Shown: positions 37,565 through 47,971, counted from the first letter of the stretch. The stretch is DNA of 64,000 bases from Peptococcaceae bacterium BICA1-7 (GCA_000802095.1 JUEB01000011.1:124001-188000), one strand, 5' to 3'. The notes: generated by a model not told the origin, from the letters alone. Numbers and translations are program-made.

Positions 37565-37927
37565 TTAATTGTTTCCCCAGTTCATCATTCCGCCGAATCC
37601 GTTATTGAAGTTTCCCATCATACCGTTTCCGGGCCCCATCATCCCATATCCGCCCATCATTGAACCCATCATCCCGAAACCGTTTTGGCTGTGGAAGTCA
37701 CGCATGTAGTTGAAGTGTTCCTGCCAGGCTTTGGCCTGCTCCGGAGTAATCTGCCCGTCTTTCTGGGCCTGGTCAAGCCATTGCTGGTGCCAGTCAAACA
37801 TTTGGTTGAAGAACTGCTGGTTCTGGGCGCCCTGGCCGTTACCTGCTACTGCCCCGAATGCCGCCGGAGCTGCCAGGGCCACCACAAGAATACCCGCTGC
37901 TACCAGAAGCCATAGTCTTTTTTTCAT
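37565..37927 (-). CDS. Secreted DUF2680-like, Met/Gly-rich protein
   Basis: 120 residues. The signal peptide covers about 1-26 (LWLLVAAGILVVALAAPAAF). The DUF2680-type helical part is QQFFNQMFDWHQQWLDQAQK with GQITPEQAKAWQEHFNYMRD. The Gly/Met/Asn-rich tail (GMMGSMMGGYGMMGPG) could bind copper or another soft metal. A paralogue sits at 47166-47459. Eleven-base-spaced operator repeats lie just upstream (37978-38035). Confidence 0.82.
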   Translation of the reverse strand: MKKRLWLLVAAGILVVALAAPAAFGAVAGNGQGAQNQQFFNQMFDWHQQWLDQAQKDGQITPEQAKAWQEHFNYMRDFHSQNGFGMMGSMMGGYGMMGPGNGMMGNFNNGFGGMMNWGNN

Positions 37928-37977
37928 TTTGTGTCCTCCTTTTTATTTAGGATTTTTTCTATGTATTAATCATAGCA

Positions 37978-38035
37978 ACAAGATTTCACAACCCCGTTAC
38001 GAAAGTTTAACAAATTTATCACAATACCTTTTAAA
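37978..38035 (-). promoter_or_regulatory. Four 11-bp direct repeats (PhoP/OmpR-type operator)
   Basis: On the minus strand: TGTGATAAATT, TGTTAAACTTT, CGTAACGGGGT, TGTGAAATCTT in exact 11-base steps. Read from the other strand the core is TTNACA-like. The same pattern lies before the genes at 47459 and 47932. Confidence 0.65.
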
Positions 38036-38133
38036 GAACATAAATGTCTGTATTTGTCCCTTATGGCATAGAAGTCGCCCGATTAAGAAAAAATATCTGG
38101 AGAAAAATTGTGGAGAAAGCAGGTGTTGAGATA

Positions 38134-38583
38134 ATGAAAAAATGGTGGTGGGCTGTGGCGCTGGGTACACTGGTGCTGGGGTTTATTGCGGGTTCCTTTA
38201 TAGGACCGGGTTTCTGGACGGGCCGGGGTGGATATGCCAAGCCGTTGGCGTCGGATTACGGGACTTCACACAGCAATAGCCAAATGATGAATTACATGCA
38301 CAATCAAGAAAACTGGAATGATATGGCGAGTATTATGAGTTCTTCGGAAAACCGCCAGGCCATGATTAATATGATGCAGCAGCCTGAGATGAGAAAAGCC
38401 ATGGTTGACATGATGCAGGACGGCACAATGAGGCAGGCCATGGCCGATATAATGTCGGTCCCTAAAGCAAGGAAAGCCTTTGTGGATATGATGGCCATGC
38501 CCCAGATGAGCGTGGTTATTCAGGATATGGCAAAGGATACAAGGGTGCGCACTGAAATGGAAAGGCAAATTCAGAAAAGATAA
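38134..38583 (+). CDS. Membrane-anchored protein of 13-residue Met-rich repeats
   Basis: 149 residues. One N-terminal helix ([20 protein letters not shown]) anchors or exports it. From about residue 65 it is built of 13-residue units: [78 protein letters not shown]. The start ATG at 38134 has AGGTG upstream; the frame extends further 5' without support. It ends 20 nt before copA in one operon, which suggests an extracytoplasmic Cu(I)/Ag(I) role. The repeat style also recalls the spore protein GerD. Confidence 0.8.
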   Translation: MKKWWWAVALGTLVLGFIAGSFIGPGFWTGRGGYAKPLASDYGTSHSNSQMMNYMHNQENWNDMASIMSSSENRQAMINMMQQPEMRKAMVDMMQDGTMRQAMADIMSVPKARKAFVDMMAMPQMSVVIQDMAKDTRVRTEMERQIQKR

Positions 38584-38603
38584 GAGAATTGGAGGATAAG
38601 ACC

Positions 38604-41108
38604 TTGTCCGATATAAAAAAAACCTCTTTTAAAATTACCGGAATGAGCTGTGCGGCCTGCGCCAACAGGGTGGAAAAAGCCTTATCCTCACTGCCGGGGG
38701 TGCGGTCGGCCAGGGTCAACTTTGCCCTTGAGAACGCTGCTGTTGAGTATAGGCCGGACCAGGTTTCGATAAATGAAATTCAAAAGCGGGTGGAAGAAAC
38801 AGGCTACGGCATTTTTTTCAGCAAGGCCGAGCTGAAGCTTGACGGAATGAGCTGCGCCGCCTGCGCGGCAAGAATAGAAAAGGCTCTCAATTCGCTGCCC
38901 GGCGTGATTAAGGCCGGTGTTAACTTTGCTACTGAAAAGGCCGTGGTGAATTACGATGAAAGCAGAATTTCCCTTTCCGAAATAAAAAAAGCTGTTTCCG
39001 ATGCCGGGTACGGGGCAACCGGGGCAGAGGGCTCCACGGTTGAAATGGAACAGCAGGAAAGGGAAAGAGAGATCTCCCGCCAGAAAAGGACGGTAATTAT
39101 ATCCGGAATACTGTCCGCTCCGCTGCTGGTATATATGCTGAGCATGGTGTTCGGGCTGCATGACGTGGTTCCCGGCCTTTTCTACAACCCCTACTTTCAG
39201 TTTGCCCTGGCCACACCCGTGCAGTTCTGGGCAGGCTGGAGCTTCTACCGGGAAGCCTATATCGCCCTAAAGGGCCGAAGCGCCAACATGTCCGTGCTGG
39301 TTGCCCTGGGAACCAGCGCCGCCTATTTTTACAGCGTGGGAGCCACCTTTTTCCCGGCGCGCCTGGGACGCGCCGAGGTTTATTACGAGGTGGGGGCGAT
39401 AATAATTACCCTGGTGCTTCTGGGTAAAACCCTTGAAACAATAGCAAAGGGGAGGACCACCGAGGCCATTAAAAAGCTGCTGGGCCTGCAGGCCAAAACC
39501 GCCAGGGTGGTGCGCGAAGGACAGGAGCTGGAAATACCGGTGGAGGAAGTCGTGGCCGGCGACCTGGTGGTGGTGCGCCCCGGAGAGAAAATACCTGTTG
39601 ACGGCGTTGTGCGTGAAGGATATTCGGCTGTTGACGAGTCCATGCTGACCGGGGAGAGCATACCGGTGGATAAAAAGGCGGGAGACGAGGTTATCGGGGC
39701 GACCATCAACAAGCTGGGCACTTTTAAGTTTGAAGCCACCAAGGTGGGCAGGGACACCGCCCTGGCGCAGATAATCCGCATAGTGGAGGAAGCCCAGGGG
39801 TCCAAGGCCCCCATTCAGCGCATGGCCGACGTCATATCGGGTTATTTTGTGCCTGCCGTGCTGTTGATAGCGGTTTCCGCTTTCTTATTCTGGTATTATA
39901 TAAGGCTGCCGGGAGATTTTACCCGGGCGCTGATTAATTTTACCGCCGTTCTGGTCATTGCCTGCCCGTGCGCGCTGGGCCTGGCCACTCCCACATCAAT
40001 TATGGTGGGCACCGGCAAGGGCGCTGAAAAAGGGATTCTGATAAAAAGCGGTGAGTACCTGGAGAAGGCTCACAGCCTGACGGCGCTGGTTTTGGATAAG
40101 ACCGGCACCATAACCAAGGGTGAACCCGATCTGACCGACCTTATCGGAGTTGGAGAATACGAGGGAAAAAACAGCTTGCTGCTGCAGCTGGCCGGCAGGG
40201 CTGAAAAGAACTCCGAACACCCCTTGGCCCAGGCTGTATATAAAAAAGCTCTGGCCGAAACCGGAAAGCTGAATGATCCTGAAGAATTTGAAGCTATCCC
40301 GGGACACGGCGTTAATGCGGTGGTGGAGGGGAAAAAACTTCTGCTGGGGACGCGGAAGCTGATGAAGGACAACCAGGTTGAGTTTGAAAGTGTTCTTGGT
40401 ATTATTGAAGAAATGGAGGACAGGGGTAAAACCGCGGTGTTAATGGCCATTGACGGGAAAATGGCCGGAGTCGCTGGGGTGGCCGACACTGTGAAAGAAA
40501 CTTCGGCTGAGGCCATTAAGGCTCTTAAAAGACTGGGCATTGAAGTCTGGATGATTACCGGAGACAATAGGCGAACCGCCGGCGCCATTGCCCGCCAGGT
40601 GGGAATTGATAACGTTATGGCGGAAGTTTTGCCCGAGGACAAGGCTCAGCAGGTGCAGAAGCTCAGACAGCAGGGAAAGGTGGTAGGCATGGTGGGAGAC
40701 GGGATAAATGACGCTCCCGCCCTGGTTACCGCGGACGTTGGCTTCGCGGTGGGCACCGGTACCGACGTGGCCATAGAGGCGGCGGACATAACACTGATGC
40801 GGGGTGATCTGAGGGGCATCGTGGCCAGTATTGATTTGAGCCGGGCCACAATTCGCAACATTAAGCAAAACCTCTTTTGGGCGCTGGTTTACAATACACT
40901 TGGCATCCCCATAGCGGCGGCAGGGCTGCTGAATCCGGTTATTGCCGGCGCGGCCATGGCTTTCAGCTCTGTTTCCGTCGTAACCAATGCCCTCAGGCTT
41001 AAGAGATTCAACCCATACCGGTATTTTGACGAAAAAGTAAAAGACAAAGAAAGAGTATCCCAACGTATGCTGCCGCTGCCGGCCTGGAAGATAAAAGAAA
41101 AGCCCTGA
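38604..41108 (+). CDS. copA: Cu+-exporting P-type ATPase CopA
   Basis: P1B-1 ATPase of about 834 residues. Two N-terminal HMA domains carry [15 protein letters not shown] and [15 protein letters not shown]. Eight membrane helices follow, with the ion-site motif [11 protein letters not shown], phosphorylation motif [12 protein letters not shown] loop ([11 protein letters not shown]), HP motif (SEHPLAQAV) and hinge GDGINDAPA. The TTG at 38604 has GGAGG eight bases upstream; a TTG at 38589 overlaps that site. Co-transcribed with the Met-rich repeat gene. Exports Cu+ (or Ag+) from the cytosol. Confidence 0.97.
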   Translation: MSDIKKTSFKITGMSCAACANRVEKALSSLPGVRSARVNFALENAAVEYRPDQVSINEIQKRVEETGYGIFFSKAELKLDGMSCAACAARIEKALNSLPGVIKAGVNFATEKAVVNYDESRISLSEIKKAVSDAGYGATGAEGSTVEMEQQEREREISRQKRTVIISGILSAPLLVYMLSMVFGLHDVVPGLFYNPYFQFALATPVQFWAGWSFYREAYIALKGRSANMSVLVALGTSAAYFYSVGATFFPARLGRAEVYYEVGAIIITLVLLGKTLETIAKGRTTEAIKKLLGLQAKTARVVREGQELEIPVEEVVAGDLVVVRPGEKIPVDGVVREGYSAVDESMLTGESIPVDKKAGDEVIGATINKLGTFKFEATKVGRDTALAQIIRIVEEAQGSKAPIQRMADVISGYFVPAVLLIAVSAFLFWYYIRLPGDFTRALINFTAVLVIACPCALGLATPTSIMVGTGKGAEKGILIKSGEYLEKAHSLTALVLDKTGTITKGEPDLTDLIGVGEYEGKNSLLLQLAGRAEKNSEHPLAQAVYKKALAETGKLNDPEEFEAIPGHGVNAVVEGKKLLLGTRKLMKDNQVEFESVLGIIEEMEDRGKTAVLMAIDGKMAGVAGVADTVKETSAEAIKALKRLGIEVWMITGDNRRTAGAIARQVGIDNVMAEVLPEDKAQQVQKLRQQGKVVGMVGDGINDAPALVTADVGFAVGTGTDVAIEAADITLMRGDLRGIVASIDLSRATIRNIKQNLFWALVYNTLGIPIAAAGLLNPVIAGAAMAFSSVSVVTNALRLKRFNPYRYFDEKVKDKERVSQRMLPLPAWKIKEKP

Positions 41109-41151
41109 CCATGTGCGGCACTGTCAGCTACCTTAGCTGTTCTTGGGACAC

Positions 41152-41649
41152 CTATGATATTCGTTTAAACCATGCTCTGTTAACAAAATTTGTTCTCCTG
41201 CCCTCATAGATTCTTTCCTCACCTACCAGAGCAAATGACAGCCAGACTAAAATTGCTACACCTGATATATTTACCGCGAAGTGCAAGATATGATCAAATC
41301 CGTTTAGCATTGCAAAAGCACCTAATCTCATGAATAATTCAGAGGTAACACTCAAAAAGCCGCTGAAAAGCAAAACTATAAGTATTTTATGCAGCGGATT
41401 TCGCTGCATCCAGTTCATCATTAATATACCCCCGGCTGCACCACCCATAAGAGCCAGTGGAGGTACCCCAGCCACCACAAACAAATAACTGGCATACGTA
41501 TAGTAGCCCAGTTTTATGAAGGCATAATTCAAGAAAAACATCCAGAAAAAGGATAAAACTCCAACGGGCCAGAGCTGTTTTATCCTTTCCACCGGAATTA
41601 ATATGAATACAAGGGCCCAAAGCCCGATTGCCCAAACAAGATTTTCCAC
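41152..41649 (-). CDS. CBO0543-like polytopic membrane protein
   Basis: 165 residues with about five hydrophobic segments. It shares the pattern W..GL..L.....W..G..S.. and the motif GGAAGGILMMNWMQRNP with similar small membrane proteins of spore formers (CBO0543 family). A relative is intact at 55275-55736 and a fragment is at 36480-36702. Function unknown. Confidence 0.75.
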   Translation of the reverse strand: MENLVWAIGLWALVFILIPVERIKQLWPVGVLSFFWMFFLNYAFIKLGYYTYASYLFVVAGVPPLALMGGAAGGILMMNWMQRNPLHKILIVLLFSGFLSVTSELFMRLGAFAMLNGFDHILHFAVNISGVAILVWLSFALVGEERIYEGRRTNFVNRAWFKRIS

Positions 41650-41813
41650 AAAGCTTGCCCCTCTTTATCATTAAATTATTTTAGCTATTTTTTACCGGAC
41701 ACACATTATTTATTATAAAAATCTATTCTGTCCAATGAACAGGAAAAGGAGGGTAAAAACCTCCATATGTTCATTTATATCAGACTTATGCGGTTAAGCC
41801 GTGCTGCGGTTTT

Positions 41814-42848
41814 TTATGTCGCTGATGCCACAATGTTGTCAATTTCAACCCTGTTTCTTCCATTCTTCTTGGCACTATACATAGCCATATCTGCCCGCTT
41901 TAATACTTGCTCTCCGCATAAAGCGGGCGGCATACATGACGCAACACCGGCTGATATAGTTACCTTCCCGAATTCAAATTTAAATTCTGCTACCTTCCTC
42001 CTTATTCTTTCGGCCACATGGTACCCGTCATCCAATGTAGTCTCCGGAAGTATAACGACAAATTCCTCGCCGCCGTATCTTGCTGCCACGTCGGCATCAC
42101 GGACGGTTTCTGCAATAATCTCCGCCACACCCTTCAATACAATGTTTCCTTTTTCGTGACCATATGAGTCGTTAATCCTTTTAAAATAATCAATATCAAT
42201 TAGTAAAACTGTCAATGAAGATCGATATCTGTTTGCGCGGTTTATTTCCCTCTTGATAATCTGTGTGAAAAACCTATAGTTGTACAATCCTGTCAATTCA
42301 TCGTAGATAGAGATATTATAGAGTTGTTTTCTCAGGTCCTTATTCTCCTGTATTAACAACCCTTCATTGCTCACAATGAGAAGCATTATAATAGCAACTA
42401 TGATATGATTTACAGGGTGTATTTCATAGTGGGAAATACATATATGTAATATGACCGCGATAGAAATAAAGACGTAAGCAAAGGCGGTTTTTCTGCCGTA
42501 CCTTATTAAATACTGGAATAATGGAATTATCAATACCGCGCTGTAATTCTCCAGAACATTATATTCTATAACTGAGAAAAGCAATAAAAAAAAGACATCA
42601 CAAATGATAAAAGTAAAAGTCCAAAAATTTGGGGTTTCCTTGCTGTGCTTTCCTTGCAAAGGTATCCACAAGGCTGCATATAAAAGCCAAAGCGACCACA
42701 ATATTGTCCAATTCAACTGACTTTTGCAGTAGTTAAAATAAATTGGGCCCAATATCATTACCGTTATTACTCTATACAGGCCTATTTTAATATTTGTTCT
42801 ATCCCATCCTTTTTCCTGGGGAAAATATTTATCCAATGCTATCCTCAC
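41814..42848 (-). CDS. Membrane GGDEF diguanylate cyclase
   Basis: About 344 residues. Several N-terminal membrane helices (about 160 residues) sense an unknown signal. The GGDEF domain has DELTGLYNYRFFTQIIKREI, the substrate site LIDIDYFKRINDSYGHEKG and active site ARYGGEEFVVILPET (GGEEF). No clear RxxD inhibitory site is seen five residues before it. The start is unsettled: GTG at 42848 or TTG at 42836 fit better than the 5' end of the frame at 42929. Makes c-di-GMP. Confidence 0.9.
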   Translation of the reverse strand: MRIALDKYFPQEKGWDRTNIKIGLYRVITVMILGPIYFNYCKSQLNWTILWSLWLLYAALWIPLQGKHSKETPNFWTFTFIICDVFFLLLFSVIEYNVLENYSAVLIIPLFQYLIRYGRKTAFAYVFISIAVILHICISHYEIHPVNHIIVAIIMLLIVSNEGLLIQENKDLRKQLYNISIYDELTGLYNYRFFTQIIKREINRANRYRSSLTVLLIDIDYFKRINDSYGHEKGNIVLKGVAEIIAETVRDADVAARYGGEEFVVILPETTLDDGYHVAERIRRKVAEFKFEFGKVTISAGVASCMPPALCGEQVLKRADMAMYSAKKNGRNRVEIDNIVASAT

Positions 42849-42941
42849 CCTTATGTTTTTTTTATATGTTATAAGAAAATTGATGCGAACCAGCCCATAT
42901 GATGGTTCGCATCCGCATACATAACTCATCTGGATAATGAT

Positions 42942-44546
42942 TTAAACTATTACATTAAGTTTAAATCGGTTAGCTATGTTTTCCAACTCCTCTGCCAGAT
43001 TGGTAAGTATTTGAGTTGTAGATGATACTTCTTCAATTATCGCAGTCTGTTCCTCCGAAGCCGCAGCAACATTTTCGATGGCTGAGGAAATATCTTCAAC
43101 AGCAATAACCACAGATTTAATCTCCACCGCTAATCCCTGGACTGCCCCAATAATATTCTCAAAGGTTTGTCCTACATTCTCAACAACAACCGCTCCCGAG
43201 TCAACCCTTTCCATTCCTTCACTCATTACATATACTGCTTTCTTAACGTCATTCTGAATTACAGTTGTGAGAGCGTATATTTCTTTTGCCGCTTCACCCG
43301 ACTGCTCAGCCAGCTTTCTTACTTCCTCCGCAACAACTGCAAATCCCTTTCCGTGCTCACCGGCTCTGGCCGACTCAATAGCGGCGTTTAACGCTAGTAA
43401 GTTGGTTTGCTCTGTAAACTGTGTAATCAGTTCTACAATCTGTGATATTTTAGAGGCGGAGATATTCAAGTTGTTAATGGCTTCCCCTGTAACAACGGTT
43501 GCTTCCTGGATACTTTTCATATGTGCCGAAACCGTAAAAATTCCTTCGCGCCCCTCCTGGGAATAGGTGGCGGCTTTGTCTGAGGCATCGGAGATATGTT
43601 GAATATTTGAAGTTATTCTATCAACATTGCCGGCAATATTACTGATAGTGGCAGCTGTTTGTGATGTCCCGGAGGCGACTGTTTCGGCATTGACGGTAAG
43701 TTCGCTTGAGGATGCCGCAACCACCCGGGATTTTTCCTGAAGAAGACCAACAATATCTTTTAGATTTGAAAGCATCAAATTAAACGACTGAGCCAGTCTG
43801 CCTGTCTCATCTAATGTTGCAACTTTTATTTTATCCCCGGTCAAATCACCATCCGCTACCTTTGCCGCCTCTGAATCAACCAACTGCAAAGGTCTGCTTA
43901 TAGCGCGGGCAGTATAATAGGCAAATGCCATACCTATAAATATAGTAACAACTACTAAAGCAATGGATAGATTAATGGCTTCTTTTACCATCATTAAATT
44001 ATCCTGATTCTTTAATTCCAGCTTTTCTTTAAAGTCTGCCGACAATAATTCTCCTGAAACAGCCATCTTCTCCACAATTGTCCCGTTCATATGCGTGTAT
44101 TCTTTTAGTTGGATGTCCAAAACTGCCTTTTGTTCAAGAGGCGCCAGCTCTCTTTCTTTTACCTGGCGGGTAATCTCATCTCCGAACAATTTAAACCCAG
44201 AAACATCAGATTGAAATAAATCCAATAACTGTTTTTCTTTTTCAGTTTTTATCAGGGCAGAAACTTTTCCGATAATTTCATCGCCGTCAATTATAGCCTT
44301 TTGATATTTCTCAAAATGCTCATTGTTTCCGGTTAATATATATCCCCTCAGATTTGAAGCTCCCTCATTATAATGGGACACGGATGACTCTACCCACGCA
44401 TAGGCAAGGGCGTCCTGTTCCAAAAGATCGCTGTAGCTTTCAGATGTCATTTTCATCTCATATATAAGGTAAATACATGCTCCCAGCATCATAATTATAA
44501 TAACGCCAAAGGCAAACATCAGCTTTTTCATCAGACTGCCGCCCAA
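42942..44546 (-). CDS. Methyl-accepting chemotaxis protein
   Basis: 534 residues. A first helix (about 8-28), an extracytoplasmic four-helix-type sensor (about 30-190), a second helix (about 192-212), HAMP ([20 protein letters not shown]) and the cytosolic signalling domain with the tip [20 protein letters not shown] then [16 protein letters not shown]. It follows the direction of the GGDEF gene downstream. The start may be TTG at 44546 or ATG at 44531. No chemotaxis operon is nearby. Confidence 0.93.
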   Translation of the reverse strand: MGGSLMKKLMFAFGVIIIMMLGACIYLIYEMKMTSESYSDLLEQDALAYAWVESSVSHYNEGASNLRGYILTGNNEHFEKYQKAIIDGDEIIGKVSALIKTEKEKQLLDLFQSDVSGFKLFGDEITRQVKERELAPLEQKAVLDIQLKEYTHMNGTIVEKMAVSGELLSADFKEKLELKNQDNLMMVKEAINLSIALVVVTIFIGMAFAYYTARAISRPLQLVDSEAAKVADGDLTGDKIKVATLDETGRLAQSFNLMLSNLKDIVGLLQEKSRVVAASSSELTVNAETVASGTSQTAATISNIAGNVDRITSNIQHISDASDKAATYSQEGREGIFTVSAHMKSIQEATVVTGEAINNLNISASKISQIVELITQFTEQTNLLALNAAIESARAGEHGKGFAVVAEEVRKLAEQSGEAAKEIYALTTVIQNDVKKAVYVMSEGMERVDSGAVVVENVGQTFENIIGAVQGLAVEIKSVVIAVEDISSAIENVAAASEEQTAIIEEVSSTTQILTNLAEELENIANRFKLNVIV

Positions 44547-44921
44547 ATTGCTACCCCCTTATTTTGACCGATTTCGACATATTTTTCTTGCTATCATTAT
44601 ACAGTAAAAATAGACAATTAAAACCCCGCATTAAATAATTGATTGATTGACTTACTTACTATATCTTTCACCCGAATCCATTTTTATGAAATATTGACCG
44701 TAACGAAATTATATGTCATAACATATATTATTTTCTTGTATATAAAACCTATCTTCAATGTATAAAATCCCATCTTCGGGTTCAACCCCCCGGCAGTGAG
44801 AAATATGTAACTTTTAATCAACAATTATATTAGGCATTTAATTATTAATAGTGAGCCAGGGAATTAAGATAAGCGGACCGGTCTGGAAGGACTGGCCCGC
44901 TTCTGTGCAACCGGAAGGCAT
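44547..44921. other. Gene-free stretch
   Basis: A-T rich, with no supported frame. Near 44873-44905 the inverted repeat AAGCGG..GGTC / GACTGGCCCGCTT probably terminates the Met-rich lipoprotein gene read leftwards. No recognised riboswitch was found here. Confidence 0.6.
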
Positions 44922-45377
44922 TTATTTGTTCATAATCTGTTGCAGCATGGGCTTGATTCTCTGGTCCTGCATCATTGCCTGAAGGGTTTCCTTCATGGCG
45001 GGGTCGGCCATAATGTTTACCATTGTCTCCCTCATAGCCGGGTCGGACATTATTTTCACCATGTCGCCCATTGTTTCCTTGGAGCTCATAATACTCACCA
45101 TAGATTTTTGCATTTCCGGGGTGTGCATCATATTCATCATGGCCGGCTGCATCTGCTGAGAGCTCATTATTTTAGTCATGGAGCCCCTGGTGTCCTGGGA
45201 ACTCATAACATTGGCCATTTCCCCGGGGTTACCGTTAATCATCTGTGTTATGTCACCGGTGTTCATCATCTGGTGATTTTGGGGCTGGTTCTGTGCCTGG
45301 TTCTTCGAGGAGGAACATCCCGCCGCTACCAGAACTACAGCCAGAACAACTGCCAATACCAATACTACTCTTTTCAC
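44922..45377 (-). CDS. Lipoprotein of 13-residue Met-rich repeats
   Basis: 151 residues. Lipobox LVAAGC near residue 21, then a Gln/Asn linker. From about residue 54 come 13-residue units: MANVMSSQDTRGS, MTKIMSSQQMQPA, MMNMMHTPEMQKS, MVSIMSSKETMGD, MVKIMSDPAMRET, MVNIMADPAMKET, LQAMMQDQRIKPM. It is the same repeat type as at 38134-38583. Anchored outside the membrane next to the polyferredoxin gene. Soft-metal binding is an inference from Met density. A GerD-like rope structure is an alternative. Confidence 0.82.
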   Translation of the reverse strand: MKRVVLVLAVVLAVVLVAAGCSSSKNQAQNQPQNHQMMNTGDITQMINGNPGEMANVMSSQDTRGSMTKIMSSQQMQPAMMNMMHTPEMQKSMVSIMSSKETMGDMVKIMSDPAMRETMVNIMADPAMKETLQAMMQDQRIKPMLQQIMNK

Positions 45378-45417
45378 AAAAAGATACCTCCTGCACGGAT
45401 CATTTTTAATTTTGGGG

Positions 45418-46743
45418 CTACATCCTCATGCTCATTGGCAGAGTAAACAGATACAAGTTCAACGCAGCAAGAATTACCAGTAAAGCTGCATAGGGAAGGA
45501 ATGACGAGGTGTTTTTAAAGTTGCTCTTGCTGATTCTGTAGGCAGTATAAATTGACGCGGCCAATCCCATTGCGATCAATACAAACTGCATTACTTGAAT
45601 TATTTCGTTAGAGACCAGGGCGGGAGATCCGCCTTCAAAGCCTGGTATGATGAGAGAAATCCCGGTGTACAGCACTGATTTTCCTTCCGCCAGCAGGTGG
45701 AAAAGGTTGTGCGCCAGGTGGCCTGCCAGGTCCAGGGGAATCAGCGCGTATCCGAATCTGGCAAAGTTTGATATGGCGCTCTCTTTATTAAACAGCCCTG
45801 CCAGCATACCGGTCAGGTACAGCGCCAGCACCGGAACGGTCATGGCGATAATAAAGGTAATGGTAAAGGTAACGGTATAGCTTGTTGTGCCGGTAACACC
45901 TTCAATAAACCGCTGGGCATCCTGCCAGATCTCAAGCATGGTGATGTTTTGCACGAAAACAATACCCATGATTATTATGGCGAGGAAAGATTCTTCTATC
46001 CTTGGTTTTCTGATAAACCAGAGTTCTTTTGAAGGCACCCGGGCTGTTAATGTTACAGAATCGTTTTGGCATACTTTTACGCAGTTTCCGCACAGGTTGC
46101 ATTTGGCGCTGGAGTCCATCTGTCCGGGCAGCTCAAACATGGGACAGCCCGGAACGCCGTCTTTCCCTTTATAGCAGTATTTATCCCTGCAGGCGCTGCA
46201 CTTATCACTGTCAGCCCGCAGCTCGAAGGCGCCTGCCCGTGAGTAGTTGCCTGCCAATCCTCCGAGAAAGCACAGGTACCTGCACCACGTCCTGCGCTCG
46301 AAAAAGGCGCCGGAAAAAACCACCCCGGTAATAATCAGCAGCAGCAGAACTCCTGAGCCAAAAGGAGATTCCACTATGCCGAAAACATGGTCGGCCCAGG
46401 TGATCAGTATAAACATGGCGTCAATAATCCAAATCCCGTATTTCTTTAAAAAGACGGGGACCGGACGCCTAAGGCCTACCCATCTCTGCACAAAGTCGCT
46501 TAAGGTAGCAAAGGGGCAAATGGCGCACCAAAATCTTCCCAGCAACAAGAAAATAAGGGGAATGATAGGCCACCAGAGCACCCAGGTCATGGCAGTGCCA
46601 AAATTGACATGGGCGGAGGCCGGCCCGTACAGGAGCTGGTAAACAACTACTGCGAATATGAAGGCGGTGGGCCACTGTAATAGGCCGGGAAACCACTGGC
46701 TTTTGAATATATTTTTTATTGGTTTCAAATTCAGGAGGTTCAA
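45418..46743 (-). CDS. Membrane polyferredoxin (NapH/NosR/CcoG-like)
   Basis: 441 residues with about nine membrane helices. Fer4_5-type membrane motifs RFWCAICPFATLSDF and WCRYLCFLGGLAGNYSRAG lie near residues 88 and 173. A cytosolic or peripheral ferredoxin region follows, with CSACRDKYCYKGKDGVPGC and CNLCGNCVKVC (about 200-250). It may move electrons across the membrane to reduce an envelope partner. It overlaps by four bases with the His/Met-rich gene upstream, so they are one operon. Substrate unknown; copper reduction or assembly is a guess from context. Confidence 0.82.
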   Translation of the reverse strand: MNLLNLKPIKNIFKSQWFPGLLQWPTAFIFAVVVYQLLYGPASAHVNFGTAMTWVLWWPIIPLIFLLLGRFWCAICPFATLSDFVQRWVGLRRPVPVFLKKYGIWIIDAMFILITWADHVFGIVESPFGSGVLLLLIITGVVFSGAFFERRTWCRYLCFLGGLAGNYSRAGAFELRADSDKCSACRDKYCYKGKDGVPGCPMFELPGQMDSSAKCNLCGNCVKVCQNDSVTLTARVPSKELWFIRKPRIEESFLAIIIMGIVFVQNITMLEIWQDAQRFIEGVTGTTSYTVTFTITFIIAMTVPVLALYLTGMLAGLFNKESAISNFARFGYALIPLDLAGHLAHNLFHLLAEGKSVLYTGISLIIPGFEGGSPALVSNEIIQVMQFVLIAMGLAASIYTAYRISKSNFKNTSSFLPYAALLVILAALNLYLFTLPMSMRM

Positions 46744-47138
46744 CCTGTTACCCCCCTTTGCAGCTTGTTTTTCATGTATAATGCGATGCCGATAATCAGG
46801 GCATTAATCCCTGCAAAGCCCCCCACCAGAAGGTTCTTCACCGGGTTAGGCTCCCCTGTGCCGGAATCTCCATGGCCTCCGCCCTGTTCTCCGTGACCTG
46901 AGCTGTCCTGAGAGTTACTGACCGAGCCTGCCTGATCATGTCCGCCCTGACCGGATCCCTGACTCATATCCATACCGGGCGTATCCATATTGGCCATATC
47001 TTCCTCTTGTGTTTGGCTGTTGCCGGCCGGCGAACCGTCATGACCGGTATGTTCGCTCGCCGCCAAAGAGTATCCGGATATGCTGAAAATAAGTGCAAAT
47101 AGTGCTATTAATGTTATGGTAAATCTCCTGGCGACCAT
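46740..47138 (-). CDS. His/Met-rich secreted membrane protein
   Basis: 132 residues. Signal peptide about 1-27; a low-complexity His/Met/Gly/Ser region about 28-100 (HTGHDG, MANMDTPGMDMSQG, SGHGEQGGGHGDSG); one C-terminal helix about 104-124 (LLVGGFAGINALIIGIALYM). The middle is a plausible metal-binding stretch outside the membrane. Translationally coupled to the polyferredoxin gene. No family recognised. Confidence 0.75.
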   Translation of the reverse strand: MVARRFTITLIALFALIFSISGYSLAASEHTGHDGSPAGNSQTQEEDMANMDTPGMDMSQGSGQGGHDQAGSVSNSQDSSGHGEQGGGHGDSGTGEPNPVKNLLVGGFAGINALIIGIALYMKNKLQRGVTG

Positions 47139-47165
47139 TATATCCCTCCGCTTCTGTCTTGGCGC

Positions 47166-47459
47166 TTATTCAGCGCTATTGGGCTGGTTGTTGTTTGTGA
47201 ATCCACCCATCATGCCCGGGCCGGGGCAGCCAAAGCCGTTGGTTTCGTGGAATTTCTGCATTTGATCAAAATGATTGTTCCAGGCCTGTCCCTGTTCCGG
47301 AGTCAGCTGTTTGTTTTCAACTGCCTGGTTGACCCACTGTTTGTGCGCGCTGAACATTTGGTTAAAAAAGTCCTGATTATCGGTGGCGGCATACGCTACA
47401 GATATGGTTATCATCAGTAAAAGAACTGCCACCATTACCACTGCCAGCTTCCTTTTCAT
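47166..47459 (-). CDS. Secreted DUF2680-like protein, paralogue
   Basis: 97 residues from MKRKLAVVMVAVLLLMITIS (signal peptide to about residue 24). Then QDFFNQMFSAHKQWVNQAVE, LTPEQGQAWNNHFDQMQKFH and a short GCPGPGMMGG tail with one Cys. It aligns along its length with the protein at 37565-37927. The ATG at 47459 has GGAGGG upstream. First gene of the run to the His/Met protein and polyferredoxin; the same operator type precedes it. Confidence 0.82.
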   Translation of the reverse strand: MKRKLAVVMVAVLLLMITISVAYAATDNQDFFNQMFSAHKQWVNQAVENKQLTPEQGQAWNNHFDQMQKFHETNGFGCPGPGMMGGFTNNNQPNSAE

Positions 47460-47507
47460 GATTTTCCCTCCTTTCTTTTGCACTCTATACTCATTCTAAG
47501 GAACAAA

Positions 47508-47555
47508 TCTCACAGAAATGTCCCGAAAATGTCACATTTTTTTAACAAATAATCT
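47508..47555 (-). promoter_or_regulatory. Four 11-bp direct repeats (same operator type)
   Basis: On the minus strand: TGTTAAAAAAA, TGTGACATTTT, CGGGACATTTC, TGTGAGATTTG in 11-base steps. It shares AAAAATGTGACA with the site near 48.0 kb. Confidence 0.65.
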
Positions 47556-47722
47556 AGGACAAAAAGAAAAAGGGCCTTTAACAGCCCCCAAAGAATAGGC
47601 AGTTTTAGGTCATGCCCTGGACAATATACTGCACCCACCCTTACAGTGCGCCACCTGGCGCAACATCCAGCGTTTTCTATACATCCTTTTCTCACCTCTG
47701 AATTATATATTCTGGTCTAAAC

Positions 47723-47932
47723 CTATGATATTTTTTCCGATATTTCTCCTCTGGCATAGCGTTCTTTAATGCTAGAGACAGGGTCGGGACCGTCGGTGAC
47801 TTCTTTCTTCCTATATCTGTTCCACAGTCCAGTGCCCAAAGATATAGCAAGAATAATAACTATCACAGGAATAAGCATGTGTAGCAGCATCCAGATACCC
47901 CAGTAAAAACCCCCGAATAATCCTCCGAACAT
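47723..47932 (-). CDS. Small SHOCT-domain membrane protein
   Basis: 69 residues. One membrane helix (about 10-33, MLLHMLIPVIVIILAISLG) and a C-terminal SHOCT-like motif SSIKERYARGEISEKIS. Such proteins are common beside copper and envelope-stress genes. GGAGGA precedes the start ATG. It has its own copy of the 11-bp-repeat operator and is followed by about 200 nt without a gene. Confidence 0.82.
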   Translation of the reverse strand: MFGGLFGGFYWGIWMLLHMLIPVIVIILAISLGTGLWNRYRKKEVTDGPDPVSSIKERYARGEISEKIS

Positions 47933-47971
47933 GGTATCACTCCTCTGTATTTCTTACGATTTAATACTACC

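Noticed and set aside
44547-44921. c-di-GMP riboswitch upstream of the chemotaxis/GGDEF genes
   Set aside because: The conserved GEMM core was not found on either strand.
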